From the NCBI GenBank assembly GCA_017557195.1, contig JAFZAL010000034.1, positions 1 through 60,209 on the forward strand: 60,209 nt of DNA, in the 5' to 3' direction. The notes under the pieces are model-generated. The model was not told where the DNA came from. It ran no database searches and saw only the letters and a list, made by a program, of their open reading frames with translations. The position numbers and the translations under genes are program-made. Source of the DNA: Thermoguttaceae bacterium. GTDB lineage: Bacteria; Planctomycetota; Planctomycetia; Pirellulales; Thermoguttaceae. Of this stretch, positions 8,298-16,614 are shown in pieces (the first letter of the stretch is position 1; every line of letters begins with the position of its first letter).

Positions 8298-9557
8298 TCA
8301 GAAAGAATAGTCCAAAGCAATGCCGCCGGAGAACTGGTAGGATTTTGTTTCGTCGTTAAATCCGTTAGCGCCGTTCCAGTTGTCGTAACGAATTTCCGGT
8401 CGAATAACCAGTTCGCCAGACATCATGCGGCAGGCAGACAGGCAGCTGCGCTTGTGGCGCGGCGTGCAGTCTTTGAACGGGTTAATCGAATAACCGAGAG
8501 TAACTTCAAATCGTCCGACAACTTCATCGGCAACCAGCTCTTCCTGATATTCAATTCGAAGACCCGCCTGGACTTTTTCGTTGATTTCATAAATAAAGCT
8601 GTTGTTCAGGCCCCACAGTTTGGAATTGGGGTCGTCGCCGTTAAACATGCTCATGAAATCGTATCCGAGGTAATATGTCAACTTATCTGACAGCTTCGTT
8701 TCCAGAACGAGGCAGTGAGAGTACGAATCTTCATAGCCTTCCATGGAACCAGTAAACATTATATACGACAGTCGAATAGCTTTGGTAAACTGTTTGCTCA
8801 TACCAAACCAGATCAGCGAGGAGTCTGAATCGGGGTCAAACGCTTCGTTCCCGCCTTGAGTCCAACCAGCGGTAAAATTGACGTCATCGCAAGGTTCCCA
8901 CTTCGCTAAAACGCCCATGTGAGTGTCGTGCCACGGGTTATAGGAATTGCTGAAGAAGAATCCGTCGCCAGGGTTGTCAACGGGACAAACAAATTTACCA
9001 ACAACGACGTTGAATTTATCCGTTCCGATTCCCGCATACAATTGAGCAACCGCGAAACCGTATTGTCCTTTCGACAGCGCCATATAATCGAACCGGTTGC
9101 AGGACTGATAGAACTGGGCGTTAGCGCCGTACATGAAGTCCGACTGAACGATAAACTTCCAATCGCTGTTGAGCTTGTACTCGCGGCTTCCAGCAACATA
9201 GAACTCGTAGAGCTGGAATCCGGTATTGTCAATATTCAGCCCGGCGACAGAGTTACCTTTCTGACCGAAATAATCCCAGCCGCCAGCAAGACCGTATTCC
9301 TGAACCCCGCCGGTCGCGCCCCACTGATTAGCCCAGAATCCGCTTTGAACGGTGAATTCCCAGTTCCATTTGTCTTCGTCTTCTTCATTTTCCGCTTCTG
9401 GAAGCGCTACGACGGCAGGCATTTCCGGGGCATTCATTGCAGCTTGAGCCAACGCTTGCGCCGAAAAAGACGAATCGACATATTCCTGCGCACAGACTGG
9501 CGCCGCTAACAATGCCGACACAACAAGAGCCAGCAGCTTTGCGAAGCTCTTTTTCAT
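8298..9557 (-). CDS. BBP2-like outer-membrane beta-barrel porin, paralogue 1
   Basis: 419 residues. A Sec signal peptide (MKKSFAKLLALVVSALLAAPVCA) is followed by an acidic linker rich in Glu/Asp (ENEEDEDKW), and then a barrel with alternating polar/aromatic strands and a C-terminal Phe (ALDYSF), the classic outer-membrane targeting residue. The order and spacing of WNWEFTVQSGFWANQWGATGG, KFxCPVDNPGDGFF and GELVIRPEIRYDNWNG resemble the BBP2/OmpL-like porin family common in planctomycetes. A conserved Cys cluster (CTPRHKRSCLSAC) sits in a loop before the last strands. Two close paralogues lie at 9886-11145 and 23216-24472. Start supported by GGAGA 9 nt upstream. Confidence 0.82.
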   Translation of the reverse strand: MKKSFAKLLALVVSALLAAPVCAQEYVDSSFSAQALAQAAMNAPEMPAVVALPEAENEEDEDKWNWEFTVQSGFWANQWGATGGVQEYGLAGGWDYFGQKGNSVAGLNIDNTGFQLYEFYVAGSREYKLNSDWKFIVQSDFMYGANAQFYQSCNRFDYMALSKGQYGFAVAQLYAGIGTDKFNVVVGKFVCPVDNPGDGFFFSNSYNPWHDTHMGVLAKWEPCDDVNFTAGWTQGGNEAFDPDSDSSLIWFGMSKQFTKAIRLSYIMFTGSMEGYEDSYSHCLVLETKLSDKLTYYLGYDFMSMFNGDDPNSKLWGLNNSFIYEINEKVQAGLRIEYQEELVADEVVGRFEVTLGYSINPFKDCTPRHKRSCLSACRMMSGELVIRPEIRYDNWNGANGFNDETKSYQFSGGIALDYSF

Positions 9558-9600
9558 AATACTTTCTCCGTTTCCGAGTAATATTTTAGAAGAAATATTT

Positions 9601-9687
9601 GCTGAAATTCCCTTTAAGTGGATCGCCGACTTAATATCGGAAAGAGAGTTTCAACAAAAATTTGACGCTATCCGTTAATCGCGTCAA
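9601..9687 (-). promoter_or_regulatory. Structured leader motif upstream of porin 1 (copy A)
   Basis: On the minus strand, a hairpin TTGACGC-N12-GCGTCAA (9662-9687) is followed by the motif GTTGAAA-CTCTCTTT-CCGA(T)...(A)GTCGG-CGATCCACTTAAAG-GGAA-TTTCAGC (9601-9655). Three helices can form: GYTGAAA/TTTCAGC, CTTT/AAAG and CCGAC/GTCGG (shorter here), with a conserved bulge CGATCCACTT. The same arrangement precedes porins 2 and 3. I match it to no riboswitch class I know. It lies in the leader 44 nt before the ATG, so translational or transcriptional control is possible. Confidence 0.6.
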
Positions 9688-9725
9688 TCTCAGTTAGATA
9701 TTAATATTAATATCTGTTTGAGATG

Positions 9726-9762
9726 GTATTAGAATCGGAATATTAACGAAATAGCTTTAGGA
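9726..9762 (-). promoter_or_regulatory. Conserved upstream block of porin 1
   Basis: On the minus strand CTAAAGCTATTTCGTTAATATTCCGATT followed by TAATACCATCTCA is nearly the same as the blocks before porins 2 (about 11293-11334) and 3 (about 24734-24770). TAATAC/TATACC may be a -10 element; no good -35 is seen, so an alternative sigma factor or an activator site is possible. It is followed by a further inverted repeat ATCTCA...TGAGAT. Confidence 0.45.
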
Positions 9763-9809
9763 GATTTAAATGTCGGGCTCATTCGGTAAGCTGGCGCTAA
9801 CTTACAAAA

Positions 9810-9844
9810 AATCCCCTTCCGACGATTCATTCGTGGGAAGGGGA
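9810..9844 (-). terminator. Intrinsic terminator of porin 2
   Basis: CCCCTTCC-N14-GGAAGGGG stem downstream of porin 2, with a T-run on the minus strand (complement of AAAAAAT before it). Its sequence is almost the same as the porin 1 terminator, consistent with duplication of the whole unit. Confidence 0.8.
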
Positions 9845-9885
9845 ACACACAGGCAAGGGTATGGATGTGATTTAGCGATGGTGTA

Positions 9886-11145
9886 TCAGAAGATGTAGTC
9901 CAGGATAACGCCGCCGGAAAACTGATAAGGCTTTGATTCGTCGTTGAACCCGTTAGCGCCGTTCCAGTTGTCGTAACGAAGTTCCGGTCGAATAACCAGT
10001 TCGCCAGACATGAGGCGGCAAGACGACATACAACTGCGCTTGTGGCGTGGCGTGCAGTCTTTGAACGGGCTGATTGAGTAGCCGAGAGTAGCTTCAAAAC
10101 GTCCGACAACTTCATCTGCAACCAGTTCTTCCTGATATTCAATACGAAGACCCGCCTGAACTTTTTCGTTGATCTCGTAAATAAAGCTGTTGTTCAAGCC
10201 CCACAGTTTGGTATTGGGGTCGTCGCCGTTGAACAAGCTCACGAAATCGTATTCGAGATAATAGGTCAGCTTATCGGACAGCTTTGTTTCCAGTACGATG
10301 CAGTGAGAGTACGTGTTCTCGTAACCTTGCATATTGCCAGCGTACATCATGTACGACAGTTTAATTGCCTGGGTGAGCTGTCTGCCGATGCCAAACCAGG
10401 CAAGCGAGGAGTCGGAATCAGGATCAAACGCTTCATCCCAGCCTTGCATCCAGCCGCAGGAGAAACTGACGGCGTCGCAGGGGTCCCACGTCGCCAAAGC
10501 GCCCATGTGAGTGTACGCCCATGGGTTGTAGGATGTGCTAACGAAGAATGCGTCGCCGGGGTTGTCAACCGGACAGGTGAATTTACCAACGATTACGTTG
10601 AATGTATCCGTTCCTATTCCAGCATACAGTTGAGGAATCGCAAATCCGTACTGTCCTTTCGACAACGCCATGTAATCGAATCGGTTGCCGGATTGATAGA
10701 GCCGAGCGTCCGTGCCGTACAGGAAGTCTGCCTGAACGAGGAAGTTCCAGTCGCAGTTGAGCTTGTACTTGCGGCTTCCAGCAGCGTAGAGTTCGTACAG
10801 TTGAAACCCGGTATTGTCAATGTTTATACCAGTAGACGAGTTCCCGCCTTGCCCAAAGTGTTCCCAACCGCCGGCAACGCCGTATTCCTGAACCCCGCCG
10901 GTTGCGCCCCACTGGTTAGCCCAGAATCCGCTTTGAACGGTGAATTCCCAGTTCCATTTGTCTTCGTCTTCCTCGTCTTCCGCTTCTGGAAGCTCTACAT
11001 GTACAACTGCTTCCGGGGCGTTCATTGCAGCTTGAGCCAACGCTTGCGCCGAATAGGATGAATCGACATATTCCTGCGCACAGACTGGCGCCGCTAACAA
11101 TGCCGACACAACAAGAGCCAACAGCTTTGCAAAGCTCTTTTTCAT
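9886..11145 (-). CDS. BBP2-like outer-membrane beta-barrel porin, paralogue 2
   Basis: 419 residues, closely similar to its neighbour over the whole length, including the signal peptide, the acidic linker (AEDEEDEDKW), the CTPRHKRSCMSSC Cys cluster and the C-terminal aromatic residue (ILDYIF). The two genes are in tandem in the same orientation, 328 bp apart, each with its own leader motif and terminator, so they look like a unit duplication rather than an operon. Differences concentrate in predicted loop segments (for example GWEHFGQGGN against GWDYFGQKGN), which would be expected if surface loops are diversifying. Substrate unknown. Start supported by GGAG ahead of the ATG. Confidence 0.82.
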   Translation of the reverse strand: MKKSFAKLLALVVSALLAAPVCAQEYVDSSYSAQALAQAAMNAPEAVVHVELPEAEDEEDEDKWNWEFTVQSGFWANQWGATGGVQEYGVAGGWEHFGQGGNSSTGINIDNTGFQLYELYAAGSRKYKLNCDWNFLVQADFLYGTDARLYQSGNRFDYMALSKGQYGFAIPQLYAGIGTDTFNVIVGKFTCPVDNPGDAFFVSTSYNPWAYTHMGALATWDPCDAVSFSCGWMQGWDEAFDPDSDSSLAWFGIGRQLTQAIKLSYMMYAGNMQGYENTYSHCIVLETKLSDKLTYYLEYDFVSLFNGDDPNTKLWGLNNSFIYEINEKVQAGLRIEYQEELVADEVVGRFEATLGYSISPFKDCTPRHKRSCMSSCRLMSGELVIRPELRYDNWNGANGFNDESKPYQFSGGVILDYIF

Positions 11146-11189
11146 AATACTCTTTCTCCGTTTCCGAGTAATATTTTAGAAGAAATGGC

Positions 11190-11275
11190 GCTGAAACACC
11201 CTTTAAGTGGATCGCCGACGGAAACGTCGGAAAGAGAGTTTCAGCAAAAATTTGACGCTATCCGTTACTCGCGCC
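11190..11275 (-). promoter_or_regulatory. Structured leader motif upstream of porin 2 (copy B)
   Basis: Minus strand: GCTGAAA-CTCTCTTT-CCGAC-GTTTCC-GTCGG-CGATCCACTTAAAG-GGTG-TTTCAGC at 11190-11245, preceded by a hairpin with loop containing GAGTAACGGATA (11252-11275). Compared with copy A, the inner hairpin has changed on both sides so that pairing is kept (CCGAC/GTCGG), which supports selection on RNA structure. The bulge CGATCCACTT and the CTCTCTTT strand are unchanged. Confidence 0.65.
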
Positions 11276-11432
11276 AAATCAAAATATTATTTGGTATACT
11301 ACATATCGGAATAATATATAAAATTACTTTAGGAGGTTGTTCAACGACTTAACATCAGACGCCTTGGAGTAGGCTGCATTAGTTTTTACTGCTTGTTATT
11401 GCAATAATTATTATCAAAAAAAGTAAAACATC

Positions 11433-11461
11433 TTGCATAAAACTGTTTTTTTTGATAAACT
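11433..11461 (+). promoter_or_regulatory. Candidate promoter of the metal-efflux operon
   Basis: TTGCAT at 11433-11438, a 17-nt spacer, TAAACT at 11456-11461. A long T-run in the spacer is unusual. A long leader (about 110 nt) would follow to the ATG at 11576. Confidence 0.4.
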
Positions 11462-11575
11462 ACTATATATTAATCCCCAAATAGCCCAAAGCTGTTATTG
11501 TGAATTGGCTTTGAAACATTTATCCAGGCGTTTTTCTTTCGAGAAAGATCCTTGATTTCCCCCCCACTTGAAAAA

Positions 11576-13171
11576 ATGAAAAAAATAATTATCGGAATTG
11601 TGGCGCTGTGCATTGCAGCCGTTTTAGTTTATTTTTTCGTCCCGGCTGTTCATGGAAGCGTCAATTCATGGTTCCATTCTACAAGCGGCGAGAAAGATCA
11701 TGACGACCATGATGGACATGACGACCACGATGGACATGACCATGCCAAGCATGACGACCACGACGATGACGACCACGATGGACATGATAAAGCCAAGCAT
11801 GATGACCACGACGATGCCAAGCACGACGATCATGACGATGACGACCATGATGGGCATGACGGTCATGATGACCACGATGGGCATGACCACGCCGGGCACA
11901 ATCACAGCGATCACGACGGGCATAATCACGAGCAGGTGATGACGCTTGAGTTGTCTAATCAGGCGTTGGCTAATATTGGAATCGAGAAGGATTCTGATTT
12001 TGGCGAGATAAAAACGAGTGAGTTCGATAAAACGATGACGTTTCCCGCTATTCTGGAAGAGCGTCCTGGAGAAACGCTGACAAAAATCCCGTCGCCGGTC
12101 AGCGGGGTTGTCGAAAAGATATATTTTCATCCCGGACAGATGATTCAAAACGGTCAGGCGTTGTTTGATATTCGCTTGACGCGCGAAGACGTTATTAACG
12201 CGCAGTCGGATCTGCTGGCGTTGATTCAAAAACGCGATATTATTCTCAAAGAGGAACAGCGGCTGTCCGGTTTAGAAGACGGTTTGGCGCCGCAGGCAAA
12301 GCGAGACGTCGCTTTTCAGAAAATGGAAAACGATGCGGCGTTGAAGGCGAAAACCAGCGTATTGCTTCTTAACGGCTTGCCCGCCGACGAGGTGGAAAAC
12401 AAGCTCATTAAAAATCGGGAGATTATTTCCATGGTAACGGTGTACGCCCCGGCAACTAACGACGATTGCGTCAATGGTAAACGAGAAGCGGAAGAACAAT
12501 GCGCCCATCATCAGCAGATGGACGCCATTTACGTTCAAAAAGGACAGAGCATCAATCTTGGCGAACCTCTGTGCCAAATATCCGATATGGACGAGCTGCT
12601 TATTCGCGGCAGCGCGTACGCCTATAACGAACGCGATCTGGCGGCGGCTATGGAAAACGGATCGAGTGTAACAGCGATGTTTACACAGTCAGGACGCGAC
12701 ATTGAAAAAGTTACGGATTTGAAAATCCGCAATATCAACAACCGCGTCAACAGCGATGATCGAACTCTGAATTTTTATATCGAACTGGACAACGAACTGG
12801 AACAGCACAACGAGAAAACGACGTCTGGCAACCCGTTTTTGTCATGGCGATTCAAGCCGGGGCAGCGATGTCAGCTTTCCGTTCCGTACGAAAAGATCGA
12901 GAACTGTATAATCGTTCCGGTTTGGGCGGTTGCGCGTCAGCAGGCGGACTGTTACGTATTTGAGCTTTCAGACGTGGAAGAAGGACACAAGACGTTTATT
13001 CGCCGTCCGGTTCACGTCCTTTATCAAACGCAGACCGAGGTCGTTCTTGCCAACGACGGCTCGATTGCTCCGGGCGTTAAAATCGCTCTTCGCGGCGCGT
13101 CGCAGCTTCAAATCGCTCTGGACGCCGGCGGCGGAAAACTGCAGTCTGCCTGCCCATGCGGAGATCACTGA
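11576..13171 (+). CDS. Periplasmic adaptor of an RND heavy-metal efflux pump (CzcB/CusB family)
   Basis: About 531 residues from ATG 11576 (MKKIIIGIVALCIAAVLVYFF), an N-terminal membrane anchor. A TTG 24 nt upstream could extend the frame but would put a non-signal peptide before the hydrophobic segment. Residues about 40-120 are a low-complexity tract of DDHDGHD/HDHAKHDDHDD units, probably metal-binding. It is followed by the adaptor body: beta-barrel and lipoyl halves (LTKIPSPVSGVVEKIYFHPGQMIQNGQALFDI), an alpha-hairpin (about 215-270), and the membrane-proximal domain. In the pump it bridges the RND protein and the outer-membrane factor encoded next. His/Asp richness suggests Zn, Co or Ni; copper is not excluded. 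Confidence 0.88.
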   Translation: MKKIIIGIVALCIAAVLVYFFVPAVHGSVNSWFHSTSGEKDHDDHDGHDDHDGHDHAKHDDHDDDDHDGHDKAKHDDHDDAKHDDHDDDDHDGHDGHDDHDGHDHAGHNHSDHDGHNHEQVMTLELSNQALANIGIEKDSDFGEIKTSEFDKTMTFPAILEERPGETLTKIPSPVSGVVEKIYFHPGQMIQNGQALFDIRLTREDVINAQSDLLALIQKRDIILKEEQRLSGLEDGLAPQAKRDVAFQKMENDAALKAKTSVLLLNGLPADEVENKLIKNREIISMVTVYAPATNDDCVNGKREAEEQCAHHQQMDAIYVQKGQSINLGEPLCQISDMDELLIRGSAYAYNERDLAAAMENGSSVTAMFTQSGRDIEKVTDLKIRNINNRVNSDDRTLNFYIELDNELEQHNEKTTSGNPFLSWRFKPGQRCQLSVPYEKIENCIIVPVWAVARQQADCYVFELSDVEEGHKTFIRRPVHVLYQTQTEVVLANDGSIAPGVKIALRGASQLQIALDAGGGKLQSACPCGDH

Positions 13172-13192
13172 GAACCGTTTCAGCATATTTAT

Positions 13193-13233
13193 AAATCCTC
13201 TCGCAACTCGCAACTCGCAACTCGCAACTAACT
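13193..13233. repeat. CGCAACT heptamer repeat between adaptor and RND genes
   Basis: ATCCTCTCGCAACT followed by CGCAACT units up to 9 nt before the ATG at 13242. The leading AATCCTCTCGCAACT is also found inside the giant ORF at about 48918-48932, so the module has moved or been copied. There is no opposite arm. Confidence 0.85.
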
Positions 13234-13241
13234 AAAGAGTA

Positions 13242-16200
13242 ATGTTTAATAAAATAATCAGCTTTTCGCTGTCGAATAAAGCGTTAATCCTCGTCCTTGC
13301 CGCTTTGTTAATCGGCTACGGAGGATACAAAACCATAAATCTTCCGATTGACGTTTTGCCCGACTTGAACCGTCCCCGGGTTACCGTTATGACGGAGTGT
13401 CCCGGCATGGCTCCCGAGGAAATCGCCGTTCAGATAACGCGCCCGATTGAAACGGCTCTTAACGGCGCGGCTGGCGTGGAAGCGATTCGATCTCAGTCTT
13501 CCGCAGGGCTGTCCGTTGTCGTCGTCGATTTCGACTGGAACGTCGAGCCGTATCGAGCGCGTCAGATTGTTTCGGAGTGTTTGTCTTCAACGGGCGACGC
13601 TCTCCCGGAAGGCGTTCTGCCTCGAATGACGCCGTTAAGCTCTGTTATGGGTCAAATCCTCATGCTTTGCATTTGGGATGAAAGCGGTCAGATGTCGCCG
13701 ATAGATTTACGGACGACGGCAGACTGGGTTATTCGACCGCGTTTGATGGGAATCGAAGGCGTTGCGGAAGTCTATCCAACCGGCGGCGAACGCAAACAGT
13801 ACCAGATTCGCGTTCGGACAGACGACCTGCTTTCGTATAACGTGACGCTGGATCAGGTCGTCTCCGCCATCGAGCAGTCCAACAGTAACGTTACCGGCGG
13901 ATATCTGGTTAATCAAGGTCCCAATCAGTATCTGGTTCGCGCTGTAGGGCGAATTGAAAAAATCGAAGACCTTCAGCAAATCGTCGTTGACGGCTCGCGT
14001 CAGCCGGCGCTGCTGCTGGAACAGGTTGCAGACGTCGTCGAGGCGGGCGCGGTGAAAGTGGGCGACGCCTCTGCTCACATCCATGGAGAACAGCGTCCGT
14101 GCGTTGTGTTGAACATCGGCAAACAGCCGGCAAAAGACACCCGCGCTCTGACCGCTCAAATTCACAAGGAGATGCAGAAGATTCAAAGCATGCTCAATCG
14201 CCAGTACCCCGGTTTGACGATCGAGACGCTCTACGAACAGCAGACGTTTATCGATCTGGCGGTGTCGAACTGCATTGAAGCCCTTTGGATAGGCGCGGCT
14301 CTGGTCGTGGCGACTCTGGTTTTGTTCTTGATGAATTTCCGGACAACGCTTATTTCCGTTATCGCCATGCCGTTGTCGATTATCGCCGCGTGTCTGGTTT
14401 TCTCATGGTTTGGACTGTCCGTTAATACGATGACCCTGGGCGGGTTGGCGGTTGCAATTGGAGAACTGGTCGACGACGGAATTGTTGACGTCGAAAACGT
14501 CTTCCGCCGGTTAAAGCTCTTTTACGCCAACAGGAGCGAATCGACGCCTGCGGATTCCAAGACAATTCGCGACATCGTCTTTAACGCCTCGGCAGAAATC
14601 CGAAACTCGATTGTTCACGGGACGATGATCGTTGTGCTGGTATTCCTCCCGCTGTTCTTCCTGGTTGGAATTGAAGGGAAGCTGTTCTCCCCGCTGGGAA
14701 TGGCGTATATCGTTTCGATTTTGTCGTCGTTGATGGTTTCTGTAACAGTTACGCCTGTTCTGTGCTACATCCTTTTGCCCGGCGCGGCAAGGCGTCAGGC
14801 GGTTCAGGGCGACGTCGACGGGCGGAAGTCGGTCGGATTCGTTCTTCGATTCGTGCAGTGGGTCGCCGAAGGGCTGATTCGGTTTTCGATGACGTTTCCC
14901 AAAACCATCATGGTTTTATCGTGCGCTCTGGTTTTGTGGGCGGGCTGGGCGTTTTTCAATATGAATCGAGACTTCATCCCGCCGTTTAACGAAGGCGCGC
15001 TGCAGGTCAATATGGACCTCATGCCCGGCTCTTCGCTGGAAACGACGGCTGCCATGGCGGACAAGCTCTCCGCCCAGCTGCTGAAAATCCCCGGCGTAAA
15101 ATCCGTGGTTTGCCGCGTTGGACGTTCGGAAATGGACGAACACGCCGTTCCGGTTAACACGTCGGAAATGATTGTTACTCTTGACCCCAACTCCGGCAGA
15201 AAACTCAACGAGATTATCGACGATACGGTTAAACTCATCGACCCGAAATCCATTCCCGGAACCGTCGCCTTTTACGACCAGCCGCTGCAGCATTTGATCA
15301 ACCATCTCCGAAGCGGCACGCGATCCAAAATCGCCATTAAAGTTAGAGGCGACAGCCCGAGCGTGATTCGTCAGCGAGCCAAACGAATTCAGGAACTCCT
15401 CAAGGACATTCCAGACGTCGGGTCGCTGCGCGCCGACCCCATTCAGGTTGACATCCCGCAAGTCAGAATTACGCTCAAACGCGACCAGCTGGCGCAGTAC
15501 GGGCTGCGTCCCGGCGACGTCAACGATATTATTTACACCGCCATGAACGGACGCGTTGCGACGGAAATTATCGAAGGGCAGCGGTCGTTTGAAGTTCTCA
15601 TCCGCCTGGCGGACAAGTACCGCGAGAACCTTCAGGAGCTGTCGCAAATGCCTATCGGAACGCCCGGCGGAGGTCGAATTCCGCTGGAAAGCGTTGCTCA
15701 AATTGACACCCAGTCCAGCGGACCGAGTCAAATCGACCACGAAAAAGGACGCCCTCAGATTATGATACAGTCCAACCCGAGAACCCGCGGCGCCGTCGAC
15801 GTCAAAGAGGACATCGAAGCCGCGTTGGCTCCGTACATGAAAGAGCTGACGGAAGACAACGTCGAAATTGAACTGGCGGGGCTGTTCGAGTCGGAACAAG
15901 CCGCGTCCCGACAAATCATGCTTTTGACCTGCCTGTCTCTGGTCGGCGTGTTCATGGTCTTGTACAGCATGTTCAAAAGCGTCAACCTGAGCCTGCAAAT
16001 CATGTCGATTCTGCCTCTGGCTTTGGTCGGCGGCGTGGCGGCTATGCTCATCACCGGGCAGGCGCGAACGGTTCCGAACCTCGTAGGGATGATCTCTCTG
16101 TGCGGCATCGCCTCCAGAAACGGAATTCTGCTTATCGACCATTATCTGCATCTTGTTCGCTACGAAGGGGATACGTTCTGCAAAGACATGATAGTTCGAG

Positions 16201-16424
16201 CGGGACGACAGCGCGTCGCCCCTATGCTCATGACGGCGTTGACGTCCGCGATCGGCTTGCTTCCGCTGACGTTCGCCGCCAACGAACCCGGCAGAGAAAT
16301 TCTGTACCCGATTGCAACCGTCGTCGTAGGCGGGCTTCTGACCTCAACTCTCATGGAATTCCTCGTCCGCCCGGCGCTGTTCTGGGAGTTCTACGCCAAG
16401 AGAAGAGAAGGGAATAGGGAGTAG
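13242..16424 (+). CDS. RND heavy-metal efflux transporter (CzcA/CusA family)
   Basis: 1060 residues, the usual length for the HME-RND family. TM1 (about 8-28) is followed by the signature INLPIDVLPDLNRPRVTVMTE, which matches the N-terminal periplasmic region of CzcA/CusA proteins. The TM4 relay motif is GGLAVAIGELVDDGIVDVEN (about 402-421), with the acidic residues required for proton coupling. Two periplasmic porter halves lie at about 40-340 and 575-865. It exports metal cations from periplasm or cytoplasm through the adaptor and outer-membrane channel. Its stop codon TAG is the first part of the following heptamer repeat, and the last residues (REGNRE) are also repeat-encoded. Confidence 0.93.
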   Translation: MFNKIISFSLSNKALILVLAALLIGYGGYKTINLPIDVLPDLNRPRVTVMTECPGMAPEEIAVQITRPIETALNGAAGVEAIRSQSSAGLSVVVVDFDWNVEPYRARQIVSECLSSTGDALPEGVLPRMTPLSSVMGQILMLCIWDESGQMSPIDLRTTADWVIRPRLMGIEGVAEVYPTGGERKQYQIRVRTDDLLSYNVTLDQVVSAIEQSNSNVTGGYLVNQGPNQYLVRAVGRIEKIEDLQQIVVDGSRQPALLLEQVADVVEAGAVKVGDASAHIHGEQRPCVVLNIGKQPAKDTRALTAQIHKEMQKIQSMLNRQYPGLTIETLYEQQTFIDLAVSNCIEALWIGAALVVATLVLFLMNFRTTLISVIAMPLSIIAACLVFSWFGLSVNTMTLGGLAVAIGELVDDGIVDVENVFRRLKLFYANRSESTPADSKTIRDIVFNASAEIRNSIVHGTMIVVLVFLPLFFLVGIEGKLFSPLGMAYIVSILSSLMVSVTVTPVLCYILLPGAARRQAVQGDVDGRKSVGFVLRFVQWVAEGLIRFSMTFPKTIMVLSCALVLWAGWAFFNMNRDFIPPFNEGALQVNMDLMPGSSLETTAAMADKLSAQLLKIPGVKSVVCRVGRSEMDEHAVPVNTSEMIVTLDPNSGRKLNEIIDDTVKLIDPKSIPGTVAFYDQPLQHLINHLRSGTRSKIAIKVRGDSPSVIRQRAKRIQELLKDIPDVGSLRADPIQVDIPQVRITLKRDQLAQYGLRPGDVNDIIYTAMNGRVATEIIEGQRSFEVLIRLADKYRENLQELSQMPIGTPGGGRIPLESVAQIDTQSSGPSQIDHEKGRPQIMIQSNPRTRGAVDVKEDIEAALAPYMKELTEDNVEIELAGLFESEQAASRQIMLLTCLSLVGVFMVLYSMFKSVNLSLQIMSILPLALVGGVAAMLITGQARTVPNLVGMISLCGIASRNGILLIDHYLHLVRYEGDTFCKDMIVRAGRQRVAPMLMTALTSAIGLLPLTFAANEPGREILYPIATVVVGGLLTSTLMEFLVRPALFWEFYAKRREGNRE

Positions 16425-16500
16425 GAAGTAGGGAGTAGTTTTTTATTTCGCCGAAGGCGAAACTCTATTCCCTATTCCCCGTTCCCTATTCCCTAAAGTT
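16411..16500. repeat. Heptamer-period hairpin repeat, locus 5
   Basis: GGGAATA/GGGAGTA/GGAAGTA/GGGAGTA, then TTTTTTATTTCGCC-GAA-GGCGAAACT, then CTATTCC/CTATTCC/CCGTTCC/CTATTCC units. It can form a long stem capped by the GAA loop. It begins inside the czcA-like gene and provides its stop. Confidence 0.9.
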
Positions 16501-16540
16501 CTGTATCGATTATTCCGATTATAACGAATAATCCGGAAAA

Positions 16541-16611
16541 AGGGAGTAGTTTTTTATTTCGCCGCAGGCGAATCCCTACTGCCTACTGCCTCTTGCCTAC
16601 TGCCTACACAA
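16541..16611. repeat. Heptamer-period hairpin repeat, locus 6
   Basis: A second copy directly after locus 5: GGGAGTAGTTTTTTATTTCGCC-GCA-GGCGAATC, then CTACTGC/CTACTGC/CTCTTGC/CTACTGC units. The shared GGGAGTAGTTTTTTATTTCGCC (read in two parts) shows tandem duplication of the left half with a switch of the right-arm unit from CTATTCC to CTACTGC. Ends 4 nt before the ATG at 16615. Confidence 0.9.
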
Positions 16612-16614
16612 ATC

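Larger units (their letters stand above)
11146..11551. other. Intergenic region between porin 2 and the metal-efflux operon
   Basis: Contains the porin 2 leader (11190-11275), the conserved upstream block (about 11293-11334, minus strand) and, for the plus-strand efflux genes, the promoter at 11433-11461. The stretch 11335-11432 shows nothing else beyond A+T-rich sequence. Confidence 0.5.

Noticed and set aside
9601-9655. Known riboswitch classes (for example yybP-ykoY, SAM, fluoride) for the porin leader motif
   Set aside because: None of their conserved core sequences is seen.
11552-11575. TTG start for the efflux adaptor
   Set aside because: Adds eight residues before a good signal anchor; the ATG at 11576 is the usual type of start.
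11666-12229. Antisense ORF over the His/Asp-rich tract
   Set aside because: It arises from the repetitive codons of the adaptor on the opposite strand; composition is non-protein-like and there is no RBS.
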